A DNA stretch of 64,000 nucleotides. It comes from Pseudomonas asturiensis (GTDB taxonomy: Bacteria; Pseudomonadota; Gammaproteobacteria; Pseudomonadales; Pseudomonadaceae). The notes beneath the pieces were generated by a model that made no database searches, was not told the DNA's origin, and saw only the letters and a list, made by a program, of their open reading frames with translations. Of this stretch, positions 24,124 to 35,300 are shown in pieces. The translations under genes were made by a program, and so were the position numbers. Location of the stretch: assembly GCF_900143095.1 (NCBI RefSeq), contig NZ_FRDA01000025.1, positions 1 to 64,000 of the forward strand, read 5' to 3'. Position 1 is the first letter of the stretch; every line of letters begins with the position of its first letter.

Positions 24124-24984
24124 ATGGCAGGCGCAAAAGAGATTCGCAGCAAGATTGCGAGCATCAAAAGCACGCAAAAGATCACCAGCGCCATGGAAAA
24201 AGTGGCGGTCAGCAAAATGCGCAAGGCTCAAATGCGCATGGCTGCTAGCCGTCCTTACGCGGAGCGCATCCGCCAGGTGATTGGTCATCTTGCCAACGCT
24301 AACCCGGAATATCGCCACCCGTTCATGATCGAGCGCGAAGTAAAGCGTGTCGGTTATGTCGTGGTGAGCAGTGACCGTGGTCTGTGCGGTGGCTTGAATA
24401 CCAACCTGTTCAAGGCTCTGGTCAAGGACATGGCGGTAAACCGTGAAAACGGCGTAGAGATCGATCTGTGCGTGGTTGGCAGCAAAGGTGCGGCATTTTT
24501 CCGCAACTTCGGCGGTAACGTCGTCGCTGCGATCAGCCACTTGGGCGAAGAGCCGTCGATCAATGACTTGATCGGCAGCGTCAAGGTGATGCTGGATGCC
24601 TACCTGGATGGCCGTATTGATCGCCTGTCCGTGGTATCCAACAAGTTCATCAACACCATGACGCAACAGCCAACGGTGGAGCAGTTGATTCCACTGGTGG
24701 CAACCCCGGATCAGAAACTCAAGCACCACTGGGACTATCTCTACGAACCCGATGCCAAAGAGCTGCTCGATGGCTTGATGGTTCGCTACGTTGAGTCGCA
24801 GGTGTACCAGGCGGTGGTCGAGAACAACGCAGCTGAACAAGCGGCGCGGATGATTGCAATGAAGAACGCCACCGACAACGCCGGTGATCTGATCAGTGAT
24901 TTGCAGCTGATCTACAACAAGGCGCGTCAGGCAGCGATCACCCAAGAGATCTCGGAAATCGTCGGCGGCGCTGCCGCGGTTTAA
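24124..24984 (+). CDS. atpG: ATP synthase F1 subunit gamma
   Basis: 286 residues. It is the rotating central shaft. The N-terminal helix [27 protein letters not shown] and the C-terminal helix [22 protein letters not shown] form the coiled coil inside the head. The globular middle contains [12 protein letters not shown]. There are 50 bases before it and 27 after. Confidence 0.98.
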   Translation: MAGAKEIRSKIASIKSTQKITSAMEKVAVSKMRKAQMRMAASRPYAERIRQVIGHLANANPEYRHPFMIEREVKRVGYVVVSSDRGLCGGLNTNLFKALVKDMAVNRENGVEIDLCVVGSKGAAFFRNFGGNVVAAISHLGEEPSINDLIGSVKVMLDAYLDGRIDRLSVVSNKFINTMTQQPTVEQLIPLVATPDQKLKHHWDYLYEPDAKELLDGLMVRYVESQVYQAVVENNAAEQAARMIAMKNATDNAGDLISDLQLIYNKARQAAITQEISEIVGGAAAV

Positions 24985-24999
24985 CGGTTCAAATATTAG

Positions 25000-26391
<1,392 letters not shown>

Positions 26392-26435
26392 TCCCGGCGC
26401 CCGGCAACGGGCGCTAATCAGGTTGAGGCAAGCAA

Positions 26436-26861
26436 ATGGCTATGACAGTCCATTGCGACATCGTCAGCGCGGAAGGGGAAATCTTCTCCGGTCTGGTCGA
26501 GATGGTGATTGCGCACGGTAACCTGGGTGATATCGGTATCGCTCCAGGCCACGCGCCGCTGATCACTGATCTGAAGCCGGGCCCGATCCGCTTGATCAAG
26601 CAGGGTGGGGAAGCCGAGGTGTTTTACATCTCCGGTGGTTTCCTTGAGGTTCAGCCGAACATGGTCAAGGTGCTTGCCGATACTGTGCAACGTGCTGCCG
26701 ACCTGGACGAAGCCTCCGCTCAAGCAGCCGTAAAGGCTGCCGAGAAGGCCCTGAACGAGAAAGGCGCAGACTTCGACTACGGATCTGCAACTGCTCGTCT
26801 GGCCGAGGCCGCAGCTCAGCTGCGCACCGTTCAGCAAATTCGCAAGAAGTTCGGCGGCTAA
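26436..26861 (+). CDS. atpC: ATP synthase F1 subunit epsilon
   Basis: 141 residues. The N-terminal beta sandwich includes [23 protein letters not shown] and [16 protein letters not shown]. The C-terminal two-helix domain ([14 protein letters not shown] onwards) can inhibit hydrolysis. It is the last gene of the operon, followed by a strong terminator. Confidence 0.97.
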   Translation: MAMTVHCDIVSAEGEIFSGLVEMVIAHGNLGDIGIAPGHAPLITDLKPGPIRLIKQGGEAEVFYISGGFLEVQPNMVKVLADTVQRAADLDEASAQAAVKAAEKALNEKGADFDYGSATARLAEAAAQLRTVQQIRKKFGG

Positions 26862-26884
26862 CCCCGCTGCTTCACGCGCGATTG

Positions 26885-26920
26885 AGAAAAAGGGTAGCCT
26901 CGGCTACCCTTTTTCTTTTT
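26885..26920 (+). terminator. intrinsic terminator of the atp operon
   Basis: The inverted repeat AAAAAGGGTAGCC / GGCTACCCTTTTT has a short loop centred near 26901, with T-rich sequence following. It is about 25 bases after atpC and A-rich on its other side. Confidence 0.9.
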
Positions 26921-26982
26921 TCAGAATCAGCCCGTTCCCGGTACGTGGCGCTGTTTGCCGCCCCGCTCAGTTGGTAGTCCTC

Positions 26983-28350
26983 ATGTCCCTCGATATCGTT
27001 ATTCTCGCTGCTGGCCAAGGTACCCGGATGCGTTCGGCCCTGCCGAAGGTGCTCCATCCCGTTGCTGGCCACTCCATGCTTGGTCATGTTATTCACAGCG
27101 CACGTCAGTTATCCCCAGCCGGCATACACGTCGTCATCGGCCACGGCGCGGATGTGGTTCGTGAGCGTCTGGCAGCTGACGATCTGAACTTCGTGATGCA
27201 GGACAAGCAACTGGGCACTGGTCACGCCGTCGCTCAGGCCGTGCCTGCGCTGACCGCTGACACCGTCCTGATTCTGTACGGCGACGTTCCGCTGATTGAA
27301 GTCGATACGCTGCAGCGCCTCCTCAAGCTCGTGACTCCCATGCAGCTGGGTTTATTGACCGTCACGCTTCAAGACCCGACCGGCTATGGCCGTATCGTGC
27401 GTGACGAGCAGGGCTGTGTGTCGGCCATTGTCGAGCACAAGGACGCGAGCGAGGCACAGAGGGCGATCAAGGAAGGCAATACCGGCATTCTGGCCGTGCC
27501 TGGCAAGCGGCTGGCTGAATGGCTGGGGCGTCTGTCCAACAATAACGCGCAGGGCGAGTACTACCTCACCGACGTGATCGCCATGGCGGTAGATGACGGC
27601 CTGGTGGTAGCCACCGAACAGCCGCACGACGCGATGGAAGTGCAGGGCGCCAATGACCGCAAGCAGCTTTCCGAACTCGAGCGCCACTATCAGGTGCGTG
27701 AGGCCCGTCGTCTGATGGCCGCTGGCGTAACCCTGCGCGACCCTGCGCGCTTTGACGTGCGCGGTAAGGTCAGCGTGGGTCGTGACGTGCTGATCGACAT
27801 CAACGTGGTGCTGGAAGGCAACGTCGTGATCGAGGATGACGTGATTATCGGTCCCAACTGCGTCATCAAGGACAGCACCCTGCGCAAAGGGGTCGTGGTG
27901 AAGGCCAACACGCATATCGACGGCGCAATTCTGGGCGAGGGCAGCGATGCCGGTCCTTTTGCGCGTCTGCGTCCAGGCAGCGTGCTGGGGGCCAAGGCGC
28001 ATGTGGGTAACTTTGTCGAGCTCAAGAATGCCGTGCTCGGTGAAGGTGTGAAAGCCGGGCACCTGACTTACCTGGGTGACACGGTTATCGGGGCTCGTAC
28101 CAACATTGGTGCCGGTACGATCACCGTTAACTACGACGGTGCGAACAAGCATCAGACCACGATCGGAGAGGACGTTTTCATTGGGTCGAACAACTCGCTG
28201 ATCGCACCTGTGGATATCGGCAGTGGTTCGAACACAGCGGCGGGCTCGACCATCACTCAAGATGTGGATAAGTCCCAGCTGGCCGTCGCTCGTGCTCGCC
28301 AGCGCAACATCGACGGCTGGAAGCGTCCGGTAAAAACCAGGAAGGACTAG
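26983..28350 (+). CDS. glmU: bifunctional GlcNAc-1-phosphate uridyltransferase / glucosamine-1-phosphate acetyltransferase
   Basis: 455 residues from ATG 26983. It makes UDP-GlcNAc for peptidoglycan and LPS. The N-terminal pyrophosphorylase has [22 protein letters not shown] and GTGHAVAQA. The C-terminal left-handed beta-helix is built of hexapeptide repeats ([17 protein letters not shown] onwards) with the acetyl-CoA region [14 protein letters not shown] perfect DnaA box lies in its last codons (28263-28271), and another starts immediately after its TAG stop (28351-28359). Confidence 0.98.
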   Translation: MSLDIVILAAGQGTRMRSALPKVLHPVAGHSMLGHVIHSARQLSPAGIHVVIGHGADVVRERLAADDLNFVMQDKQLGTGHAVAQAVPALTADTVLILYGDVPLIEVDTLQRLLKLVTPMQLGLLTVTLQDPTGYGRIVRDEQGCVSAIVEHKDASEAQRAIKEGNTGILAVPGKRLAEWLGRLSNNNAQGEYYLTDVIAMAVDDGLVVATEQPHDAMEVQGANDRKQLSELERHYQVREARRLMAAGVTLRDPARFDVRGKVSVGRDVLIDINVVLEGNVVIEDDVIIGPNCVIKDSTLRKGVVVKANTHIDGAILGEGSDAGPFARLRPGSVLGAKAHVGNFVELKNAVLGEGVKAGHLTYLGDTVIGARTNIGAGTITVNYDGANKHQTTIGEDVFIGSNNSLIAPVDIGSGSNTAAGSTITQDVDKSQLAVARARQRNIDGWKRPVKTRKD

Positions 28351-28404
28351 TTATCCACAGCCCGAAAACGTGCACATGCTGTTCAGGCGTCAAACAGGTC
28401 TTTT

Positions 28405-28427
28405 GCGGGGGCGAGCTTGCTCGCGAA
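28405..28427 (+). repeat. REP palindrome
   Basis: A Pseudomonas REP unit with core GCGAGCTTGCTCGC, located in the glmU-glmR gap. The first bases (GCGGGG) differ slightly from the common form GTGGGA. Confidence 0.8.
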
Positions 28428-28565
28428 AGGCCTGACGCCACGGCCTATAGCGTTTCGTGCGCACGTTCACTCACTGGTCCTGTGAACCACCTGAGCGCTT
28501 GACCAATGCCTTCAAATAGGTTTTGATTGCCTTCGTTATCTTTCGAAACGAAACTTAAGGCTGTC

Positions 28566-29333
28566 ATGTCGAAGCGCAATACACCACAACGCCGCCACAA
28601 CATCCTTGCTTTGCTCAACGAGCAGGGTGAGGTCAGTGTGGACGACTTGGCCAAGCGCTTCGAAACCTCCGAAGTTACGATTCGAAAGGATCTGGCCGCG
28701 CTCGAAGCCAATGGCCTGTTGTTGCGTCGTTATGGTGGCGCCGTCACGTTGCCCCACGAGCTGATCAGCGAAGGCAGCCAGCCGGTCTCCAAATACAAAC
28801 AGGCCATTGCCCGCGCCGCCGTCACGCGCATTCGCGAGCACGCCCGAATCATCGTCGACAGCGGCAGCACCACCGCAGCGTTGATCCCTGAACTGGGCGC
28901 ACAACCTGGTCTTGTGGTCATGACCAACTCGCTGCACGTCGCGCGCGCCCTGACTGAACTGGAACAGGAACCCGTCCTGCTGATGACCGGCGGAACGTGG
29001 GACCCGCATTCCGAGTCCTTTCAGGGGCAGGTCGCCGAACAGGTGCTTCGCTCCTACGATTTCGATCAATTGTTCATCGGTGCCGATGGCATCGATCTGA
29101 TCCGTGGTACCACGACCTTCAACGAACTGCTGGGCCTGAGCCGCGTCATGGCTGAAGTTGCCCGGGAAGTCGTCGTGATGGTCGAGGCCGACAAGGTCGG
29201 CCGCAAGATCCCCAATCTGGAACTGCCCTGGGGCAGTATCCACACCCTTATTACCGATGATCGTCTGCCCATCGAGGCGCGCGACCAGATAAAGGCCCGC
29301 GGCATCAATCTGATTTGTGCTGCTGTCAGCTAG
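28566..29333 (+). CDS. glmR: DeoR-family transcriptional regulator GlmR
   Basis: 255 residues from ATG 28566. The N-terminal winged helix has the DeoR pattern RRHNILALLNEQGEVSVDDLAKRFETSEVTIRKDL. The C-terminal sugar-phosphate sensing domain has VDSGSTTAALIPEL and FIGADGID. It lies between glmU and glmS, with only 9 bases to glmS. In P. aeruginosa the gene at this position, glmR, controls glmS expression, and the same role is inferred here. The longer frame back to 28527 has no ribosome-binding site. Confidence 0.9.
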   Translation: MSKRNTPQRRHNILALLNEQGEVSVDDLAKRFETSEVTIRKDLAALEANGLLLRRYGGAVTLPHELISEGSQPVSKYKQAIARAAVTRIREHARIIVDSGSTTAALIPELGAQPGLVVMTNSLHVARALTELEQEPVLLMTGGTWDPHSESFQGQVAEQVLRSYDFDQLFIGADGIDLIRGTTTFNELLGLSRVMAEVAREVVVMVEADKVGRKIPNLELPWGSIHTLITDDRLPIEARDQIKARGINLICAAVS

Positions 29334-29342
29334 GAGAGAACC

Positions 29343-31178
29343 ATGTGTGGAATCGTCGGCGCAGTCGCTGAACGGAATATCACGGCCATTTTGCTCGAAG
29401 GCCTGAAACGTCTTGAATACCGTGGCTATGACAGCGCAGGCGTGGCTGTTTTCAGCAACGACGGCACGCTGGAGCGTCGTCGTCGTTCAGGCAAGGTCAG
29501 CGAGCTGGAGCAGGCACTTGCCGGCGAGCCACTGGTCGGCCGTCTGGGCATCGCTCACACCCGCTGGGCTACCCACGGTGCGCCCTGCGAGCGTAACGCC
29601 CACCCACATTTCTCGGCCAATGAGCTGGCAGTTGTCCACAACGGCATCATCGAAAACCACGAAGCCTTGCGTGAACAACTCAAGAGCCTGGGCTATGTGT
29701 TCTCGTCCGATACCGACACCGAAGTCATCGTTCACCTGCTGCACCACAAGCTCAAGGACACGCCGGACCTGGCCGTTGCCCTGAAGGCGGCGGTCAAGGA
29801 ACTGCACGGTGCTTATGGGCTGGCAGTGATCAGTGCTGCCCAGCCGGATCGTCTGCTGGCCGCACGCAGTGGCAGCCCGTTGGTGATCGGCATGGGCCTG
29901 GGCGAGAACTTCCTTGCTTCCGACCAGCTTGCATTGCGTCAGGTGACTGACCGCTTCATGTACCTGGAAGAGGGCGACATCGCCGAGATTCGCCGCGACA
30001 GCGTACAGATCTGGACCGTGGACGGCCTGCCGGTCGAGCGTGAAGTGGTGCAGTACCACGAAGGTGCTGAAGCTGCTGACAAGGGCGAGTATCGCCACTT
30101 CATGCTCAAGGAAATCCACGAGCAGCCCAAGGTCGTGCAGCGCACACTCGAAGGCCGCCTGGGTCAGCAGCAGGTGCTGGTCCACGCCTTTGGTCCACAG
30201 GCCGCCGAGCTGTTTGCAAAGGTGCGCAACGTGCAGATCGTGGCGTGCGGCACCAGCTACCACGCCGGTATGGTCGCGCGTTACTGGCTCGAAGGCCTGG
30301 CCGGCATTCCGTGTCAGGTGGAAGTGGCCAGCGAATTCCGTTATCGCAAGGTCGTGGTTCAGCCCGACACGCTCTTCGTCTCGATCTCCCAGTCCGGCGA
30401 AACCGCCGACACCCTGGCTGCGCTGCGCAACGCCAAGGAACTGGGTTTTCTGGCCAGCCTTGCGATCTGCAACGTGGGCATCAGCTCGCTGGTGCGCGAA
30501 TCCGACCTGACCCTGCTGACCCAGGCCGGACCGGAAATCGGCGTCGCCTCCACCAAGGCATTCACCACACAGCTGGTCGCGTTGCTGCTGCTGACCCTGT
30601 CTCTGGGTCAGGTCAAAGGCTCGCTGGAAGAGGGCGTCGAAGCGCAACTGGTCGACGAACTGCGCCGCCTTCCAACCCGTCTGGGCGAAGCGCTGGCGAT
30701 GGACACTACGGTAGAGAAAGTCGCCGAGCTGTTCGCCGAGAAGCACCACACCCTGTTCCTCGGACGAGGCGCGCAGTTCCCGGTTGCGATGGAAGGCGCA
30801 CTCAAGCTCAAGGAAATCTCCTACATCCACGCCGAAGCCTACCCGGCTGGCGAACTGAAACACGGCCCGCTGGCGCTGGTCGATGCCGACATGCCCGTGG
30901 TCACTGTCGCGCCAAACAACGAACTGCTGGAAAAACTCAAATCCAACCTGCAGGAAGTCCGCGCACGTGGTGGAGAACTGGTGGTGTTCGCTGACGAACA
31001 GGCCGGCATGAAAAACGGCGAAGGCACCCACGTCGTCGCGATGCCGCACATCATCGATGCCCTGGCACCGATTCTGTACACCATCCCGCTGCAGTTGCTT
31101 TCGTACTACGTGGCGGTGCTCAAGGGCACGGATGTGGATCAGCCACGCAATCTGGCGAAGTCGGTGACGGTGGAGTAG
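29343..31178 (+). CDS. glmS: glutamine-fructose-6-phosphate aminotransferase (isomerizing)
   Basis: 611 residues. It converts fructose-6-phosphate and glutamine to glucosamine-6-phosphate. Cys2 (MCGIVGAV) is the glutaminase nucleophile. Two SIS sugar-isomerase domains follow ([52 protein letters not shown]). The C-terminus [12 protein letters not shown] is the invariant stretch whose DNA is the TnsD recognition site of Tn7. A TTATCCACA box starts directly after the TAG stop (31179-31187), and a Tn7-like end begins 28 bases after the stop. Confidence 0.98.
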   Translation: MCGIVGAVAERNITAILLEGLKRLEYRGYDSAGVAVFSNDGTLERRRRSGKVSELEQALAGEPLVGRLGIAHTRWATHGAPCERNAHPHFSANELAVVHNGIIENHEALREQLKSLGYVFSSDTDTEVIVHLLHHKLKDTPDLAVALKAAVKELHGAYGLAVISAAQPDRLLAARSGSPLVIGMGLGENFLASDQLALRQVTDRFMYLEEGDIAEIRRDSVQIWTVDGLPVEREVVQYHEGAEAADKGEYRHFMLKEIHEQPKVVQRTLEGRLGQQQVLVHAFGPQAAELFAKVRNVQIVACGTSYHAGMVARYWLEGLAGIPCQVEVASEFRYRKVVVQPDTLFVSISQSGETADTLAALRNAKELGFLASLAICNVGISSLVRESDLTLLTQAGPEIGVASTKAFTTQLVALLLLTLSLGQVKGSLEEGVEAQLVDELRRLPTRLGEALAMDTTVEKVAELFAEKHHTLFLGRGAQFPVAMEGALKLKEISYIHAEAYPAGELKHGPLALVDADMPVVTVAPNNELLEKLKSNLQEVRARGGELVVFADEQAGMKNGEGTHVVAMPHIIDALAPILYTIPLQLLSYYVAVLKGTDVDQPRNLAKSVTVE

Positions 31179-31207
31179 TTATCCACAGGGTGTGCGGTTT
31201 TTGGTCC

Positions 31208-31247
31208 TAGGTATTAAAAACTGTCGCTAGGTATTAAAAACTGTCGC
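31208..31247 (-). repeat. left-end tandem 20-bp repeats of the Tn7-like element
   Basis: Two perfect tandem copies of TAGGTATTAAAAACTGTCGC lie at 31208-31227 and 31228-31247. An 11-bp hairpin (CGCAGAGTGAT / ATCACTCTGCG, 31245-31277) overlaps the end of the second copy. Further in, at 31339-31349, is a run of eleven G followed shortly by seven A. No gene is supported between here and 31510, although a TTG/ATG frame covers part of it. Confidence 0.75.
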
Positions 31248-31510
31248 AGAGTGATAGCTACACGGCATCACTCTGCGGCAATTTGTATACCTATGATTAG
31301 ATTAAGGGATCGATCTCCTGATTCGCGGCTCGCGCTGCGGGGGGGGGGGATGCCCCAAAAAAACCTATGGCGCCCCGTCCGCGATGAGCTGAAATACGCG
31401 TTTCAGCAGCACTGTTTTCGGGTGGTTCCTCATTTGGGAACTGTCGATTCTTGATATCCAAGCTACTGCGAACTGACTACCGATTCGGTTCGCCTAAGCG
31501 GCAATCCCAG

Positions 31511-32764
31511 ATGCTAGTCACAATCCAAAAAGATGAATCGATCCGTTCCTTTGTCGAGCGAACTGTTTTCGTGAGTCAAGGCGAGCCTATCGCTAAAGCT
31601 CTACATAAAATTTCGACTTCGTACTTTGATATGATGGATTTGAGGAAGATTGCCAGCGTACTAAAATGGCCTGGAGTTTATGGTTTCAATCGACTGCTTC
31701 ACTGCCACTCCGACTTTCCTATTCGTGCGCTACTGAAGCACTATAATGAGCTCGCTTATTCAGGCTCAGCTTATTCTATGAAGCATTTTCGATACGAAGA
31801 TTCTCCAGCTAGTTATTGTCCTGACTGTGTCCGTGAAGACCTTGATAATATTGGATTTACTTACTGGCGTAGGCTTCATAGACAACCTTGGTCGGTCTGC
31901 GCACGACATAACGTAAAACTCATAAACCGCTGCCCTTTTTGTGACGAGCCGTTTAAGTTTGGGAGGCACGCCTTAAACTTTCTTTGGTCAGGGTGTAATG
32001 GGCACTACGTCTCTGAGTCCTCCTCAAGCCCCAACATGGATGTGTCTGCGCTGAGAGCTGCACGAGATGCGCATGATATATGTGAATTTAGGTATCACTT
32101 GCCTGCACAGATGGCACTGGACATAATTAATAGCCGAATAAATACTTTAGTAGAAGATAAAGAAGTTCTAGATGTTAATCAAAGCTTTTTCAATGTGGTT
32201 GATCAGTTTTGCGTCCATTACGGATATTATAAAGTGCCCCTAACTAGCCAAAGCATAGAGTGCACTAATACTTTTTTAAAAGCTTTGAGTTATGGCTTTG
32301 AAAGCTTTGATGATTTTGTCGTCAGTATCGGTTGTGACGCCAGTGAGATGATAAAAATCAATGACTTATGGCTAACACATCAATTCTATACCTCTCTTGA
32401 TCAAGATGCGTATGTAGAGGAGAATTATCGCTCAGGAATCGGAATTTTCTTTTTTGCGGCACCCAAGAAGAAAGGAATTTACAAAGGCTACGGGCATGAT
32501 ATCCAGCTTGATAATGAAATTCTCTGCGATAGCTTTGAAGGTAATTGCACATCCGATGGCCCTGCACGTGCCTCAATGTTTAGTATACCTAGGCTAGGAA
32601 AAAAAACAGTAGATGAATTTTCTCGATCTAGTGAGCTAATGGAGACGTTAAAGTGCTTTTCTTCTAGGGTTATTGTAAGTCCCAGAAAAGGAAATGCTAT
32701 AACTGAGGATGAATTCCAAGAGCTAGAAAATTTACTAGAAATACAATATGGAAAATCAATATAG
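31511..32764 (+). CDS. TniQ/TnsD-family transposon target-selection protein
   Basis: 417 residues from ATG 31511. The TniQ zinc-binding pattern is clear: SYCPDC (Cys103, Cys106), YWRRLHRQPWSVCARHN (Cys130, His133) and NRCPFC (Cys141, Cys144). The N-terminus VTIQKDESIRSFVERTV fits the family's opening helix. TnsD/TniQ proteins choose the insertion site; in Tn7 TnsD binds the 3' end of glmS, which is 330 bases upstream here. The AT-rich DNA contrasts with glmS. The length is near that of complete TniQ proteins. No transposase or TnsC lies beside it. A TTG start at 31451 is possible but unsupported. Confidence 0.85.
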   Translation: MLVTIQKDESIRSFVERTVFVSQGEPIAKALHKISTSYFDMMDLRKIASVLKWPGVYGFNRLLHCHSDFPIRALLKHYNELAYSGSAYSMKHFRYEDSPASYCPDCVREDLDNIGFTYWRRLHRQPWSVCARHNVKLINRCPFCDEPFKFGRHALNFLWSGCNGHYVSESSSSPNMDVSALRAARDAHDICEFRYHLPAQMALDIINSRINTLVEDKEVLDVNQSFFNVVDQFCVHYGYYKVPLTSQSIECTNTFLKALSYGFESFDDFVVSIGCDASEMIKINDLWLTHQFYTSLDQDAYVEENYRSGIGIFFFAAPKKKGIYKGYGHDIQLDNEILCDSFEGNCTSDGPARASMFSIPRLGKKTVDEFSRSSELMETLKCFSSRVIVSPRKGNAITEDEFQELENLLEIQYGKSI

Positions 32765-32953
32765 TCGTTGTAATTAGTTTGATAGTCAGGTCTTAGGCTT
32801 ATTTTTTGAAGCGAGTGTTTTAGCTAGTAATCTGGCATGATTCTTGGCCATTTCTTCGTCAGATGTCTTGCGGACTGAGGCCTTCCTAACATTGCTCGGC
32901 AGATTGGTAGCAACCAAATTTGGCGCTACTTCCTGTAAGCCAGATAACTCTGT
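32765..32953 (-). other. gap after tniQ with a possible 3' gene fragment
   Basis: On the minus strand, a frame with protein-like C-terminus (SDEEMAKNHARLLAKTLASKNKPKT, ending at 32786) runs back into the MITE-like element at 32954. It may be the tail of a gene cut by that insertion. I recognise no family, and it may be chance. Confidence 0.3.
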
Positions 32954-33103
32954 TGTTATCGCTGATGCAGAATTAACCCAGCTGCCGACTTGGCATTGCC
33001 CCATTAGTATTCAGCCCAAGTCAGACCTGCTAACGCTTTACGAAGTAGAAGCTTGGGTCAGCTAAATTTCGGCAGCTGGATCAATTCTGCATCAGCGGCA
33101 ACA
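32954..33103 (+). repeat. 150-bp MITE-like element, copy 1
   Basis: The terminal inverted repeats are about 33 bp. The left begins TGTTATCGCTGATGCAGAAT; the right, read inward from 33103, begins TGTTGCCGCTGATGCAGAAT, and both continue with (A/G)-(A/T)CCCAGCTGCC. There is no coding capacity. It matches copy 2 (35301-35451) along its whole length in opposite orientation and is related to copy 3 (42318-42468). The repeated (T/A)GACCCA motifs recall the ends of IS21-type elements, so it may be an internally deleted derivative. No clear target duplication was seen. Confidence 0.75.
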
Positions 33104-33163
33104 GCCGGTCCGCCCTAGCGGCGAATCGAGCCAATTGATGGTTGTGAAATACCCGCGACAGTT
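33104..33163 (+). repeat. 60-bp copy of the island's right-end sequence
   Basis: This stretch matches 42625-42684 at all but one base (A versus G near the end). It includes the start of a GCGACAGTT end repeat. It directly abuts MITE-like copy 1. It is therefore a truncated right end lying inside the island, just behind tniQ. Confidence 0.8.
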
Positions 33164-33435
33164 CTCTAAAGTCGCCCCATCGCTTATGCAGTTCTTTTTG
33201 GCGCCACCCGCAACTAGCCGAGCAGCAAGGTTGCTGATGTGCTACTCGGCTAGCGCGACATACAGTCGGCGCTGCTTCTGAGATCCGGTTAGATCCGGGC
33301 TGGCGCCGTTTTACCGCTCGGTTCATGACCCGGTAGTGTGCTCCAGGACCTTGCCAAGCCAGCAGGCGTTTCCCCAGCACGCCTGTGCTGTGGCCCCTGG
33401 GCACCACCGCATACTCTGCCCGTGGGCGTGTAGCA
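33164..33435. other. non-coding stretch with a palindrome
   Basis: No gene is supported. The arms CTAGCCGAG (33214-33222) and CTCGGCTAG (33245-33253) form a perfect 9-bp hairpin. TTATCCACG just before 33450 is a one-mismatch DnaA box. Confidence 0.4.
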
Positions 33436-34242
33436 TTATCCACGCTCCCCCATTAACCCATTCAACTTTGCATACGTAAAACCCGTAAGCGCTTGCGTAT
33501 CCAACTGCCCGCGCTCGATGAAAGAGCGCGCAAGCCCTTCCATCGCTCCGTAAAGGAACTCCGCGATACTTGAACCGGTGCTCAGGCGTCTTACGCCTAA
33601 ACGCTGCAAATCGTCGGGCGCCGACAGCCCATCGCGTGCAAGCAGGTTCACCGGTAGCGTGGAGGTGTTGCACAGTGTGGAAATCTCGGCAGGTGTGACC
33701 ATACCGGCGGCGAACAGGCCGTTGGCTCCTGCTTGTGCGTAAAGCGCTGCACGCCGGATGATTTCATCCAGACGCTGTACGGGTGGCACCAGGCTTTTCA
33801 GATAGACATCACTGCGCGCATTGATGAATAGATTAATACCATGCTTGTCGGCGACTTCTCGGGCAACTTCGATTTTGCGCACAAGTACTCCCGGTGGTGC
33901 GGTACCGTCTTCGATGTTGATACCCACGGCACCTGCGGCGACAACCGCTTCGACAACGCTGGCGACATGTTGAAGATCGTCGGAGTAACCGGCCTCAATG
34001 TCTACAGTCAGGGGGACGCGCAGTATTCGCGTCATAGATTCAACGCTGGCTGCCAGCCGCGTAAGGGGGAGCTGGTTGCCATCGGCGTAACCATGCGCCC
34101 ACGCCATGCCTGCACTGCTGGTGGCGATCGCGGTGGCACCCAATGACTCTACGACTTTTGCCCCGCCTGCATCGCTGACATTGGCCAAGATCAAAAGACC
34201 ATGGTTGTGTAACTCATGAAAAATATTGTCCAGTGATTTCAT
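33436..34242 (-). CDS. isocitrate lyase/PEP mutase-family enzyme
   Basis: 268 residues from the ATG at 34242 behind a GGAAAG site. It is a TIM-barrel protein of the PEP mutase/isocitrate lyase superfamily: TAIATSSAGMAWAHGYADG, PLTVDIEAGYSD (metal-binding Asp/Glu), VGINIEDG and FINARSDVYL. The KKCGH loop of true isocitrate lyase is not seen, so that activity is unlikely. The substrate is unknown; members act on C-C or P-C bonds of 2-oxo acid-like compounds. It is 98 bases downstream of an epimerase on the same strand, and both sit between inverted copies of the MITE-like element. Confidence 0.8.
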   Translation of the reverse strand: MKSLDNIFHELHNHGLLILANVSDAGGAKVVESLGATAIATSSAGMAWAHGYADGNQLPLTRLAASVESMTRILRVPLTVDIEAGYSDDLQHVASVVEAVVAAGAVGINIEDGTAPPGVLVRKIEVAREVADKHGINLFINARSDVYLKSLVPPVQRLDEIIRRAALYAQAGANGLFAAGMVTPAEISTLCNTSTLPVNLLARDGLSAPDDLQRLGVRRLSTGSSIAEFLYGAMEGLARSFIERGQLDTQALTGFTYAKLNGLMGERG

Positions 34243-34340
34243 AACACTTTCCTGTCTGAAAGTTGCCATCCATTGACCGTGGCAGGCAAGCGACTGGAGA
34301 TAGAAAGCCTGCCTTCGTACGGAGTAGCTGCGTTGGGGCG

Positions 34341-35066
34341 TCAAGCCTCCACGGTAGGAGACCACCCCAGTATGCGCTTGGCTTTTTCGTTGCTGACGGT
34401 CGGGCTGTCCTGAGTGATATTGAAAATACCACTTTGCTCTGTTTGCAACGCCAGCAGTGCGGCGCGTGCAGCGGCTTCTACGTGCACAGGGCTGGTGCCT
34501 GTCGGCTCGTCAGTGCCAGTGTCGGGCCCGTATAACTGGCCATAGCGCAAGACGGTTCCTTTCAATGTAGGCTCGCTGAGCACTTGCTTTTCCAAGGCCG
34601 CCACACCCCCCACGCTTATGCCACGGCTGCCTTGTGCCTCCTCGTCCAGAGGACATGTTTCGAGATAAGGGGTGTCGCCTGGACGGTAGGCCCAGGCGAT
34701 GCTTTGAGCTATCAGACGGGTAGCGCCAGCAGCTCGAGCGGCGGCTACCAGATTACGCGTTCCTTCTGTACGGATACGTGCGTTGTTCTCGACCGCTTTT
34801 GCCATCAATTCGGGACTTAGGCCACGAGGCAGATCTGTCAGTTGATGAATAACAGCCCATGGCTGGATGCGGACCAACTCTTCGTTTAAACGCTCGGCGT
34901 CATAGGCATCGACCACTACTGCCGTAGCACCTGTGGCCTCAATGTCCTTCACTTTTTCGGCGCGACGGGTAGCGCCATATACGCTGTAGTCCGCAGCCAC
35001 CAAGAGCTTGAGCAGGGCTCTGCCGATTACACCGGATGCGCCGGCTACAAAAACTTTACGCGACAT
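34341..35066 (-). CDS. NAD(P)-dependent epimerase/dehydratase-family protein
   Basis: About 241 residues. I prefer the ATG at 35066 (MSRKVFVAGAS), with GGAG nine bases upstream, over the one at 35075, which touches GGAG. The Rossmann motif VFVAGASGVIGRALLKLL is at the N-terminus. The usual catalytic YxxxK is not evident (a GGVAALEKQVL segment occupies that place), so a non-redox or altered role is possible. The length is shorter than classical SDR epimerases (~300) but fits atypical SDR proteins. It is the first gene of a two-gene unit with the PEP-mutase-like enzyme. Confidence 0.75.
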   Translation of the reverse strand: MSRKVFVAGASGVIGRALLKLLVAADYSVYGATRRAEKVKDIEATGATAVVVDAYDAERLNEELVRIQPWAVIHQLTDLPRGLSPELMAKAVENNARIRTEGTRNLVAAARAAGATRLIAQSIAWAYRPGDTPYLETCPLDEEAQGSRGISVGGVAALEKQVLSEPTLKGTVLRYGQLYGPDTGTDEPTGTSPVHVEAAARAALLALQTEQSGIFNITQDSPTVSNEKAKRILGWSPTVEA

Positions 35067-35300
35067 TGCACTCATCTCCTTGAGGTTTCATTGGGACGGA
35101 AGCAGGCCGGTGGCCAAGACTTCGCTCAAGCATCTTAGCCGCTGCGCTTGAATCTCCTAGGGGCCAAAAAGCATAAAACAGACCATGACAAGAGTGCTGT
35201 GTCCTAGAGCGTCGAGCCCGTCCGAAACTTTGCCAGAACCGCTTTCTTGTCGTGTTCGAGTTGTCAAATCTTGTCCCTTAAACAGATGTGGGCATAGGTC

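Noticed and set aside
33081-33443. Possible transposase fragment behind tniQ
   Set aside because: The protein-like part comes from reading the MITE-like element and the 60-bp end repeat; no transposase motif is present.
33436-34242. Identity as isocitrate lyase or methylisocitrate lyase
   Set aside because: The conserved KKCGH catalytic loop is not present and the protein is short; only the superfamily can be claimed.
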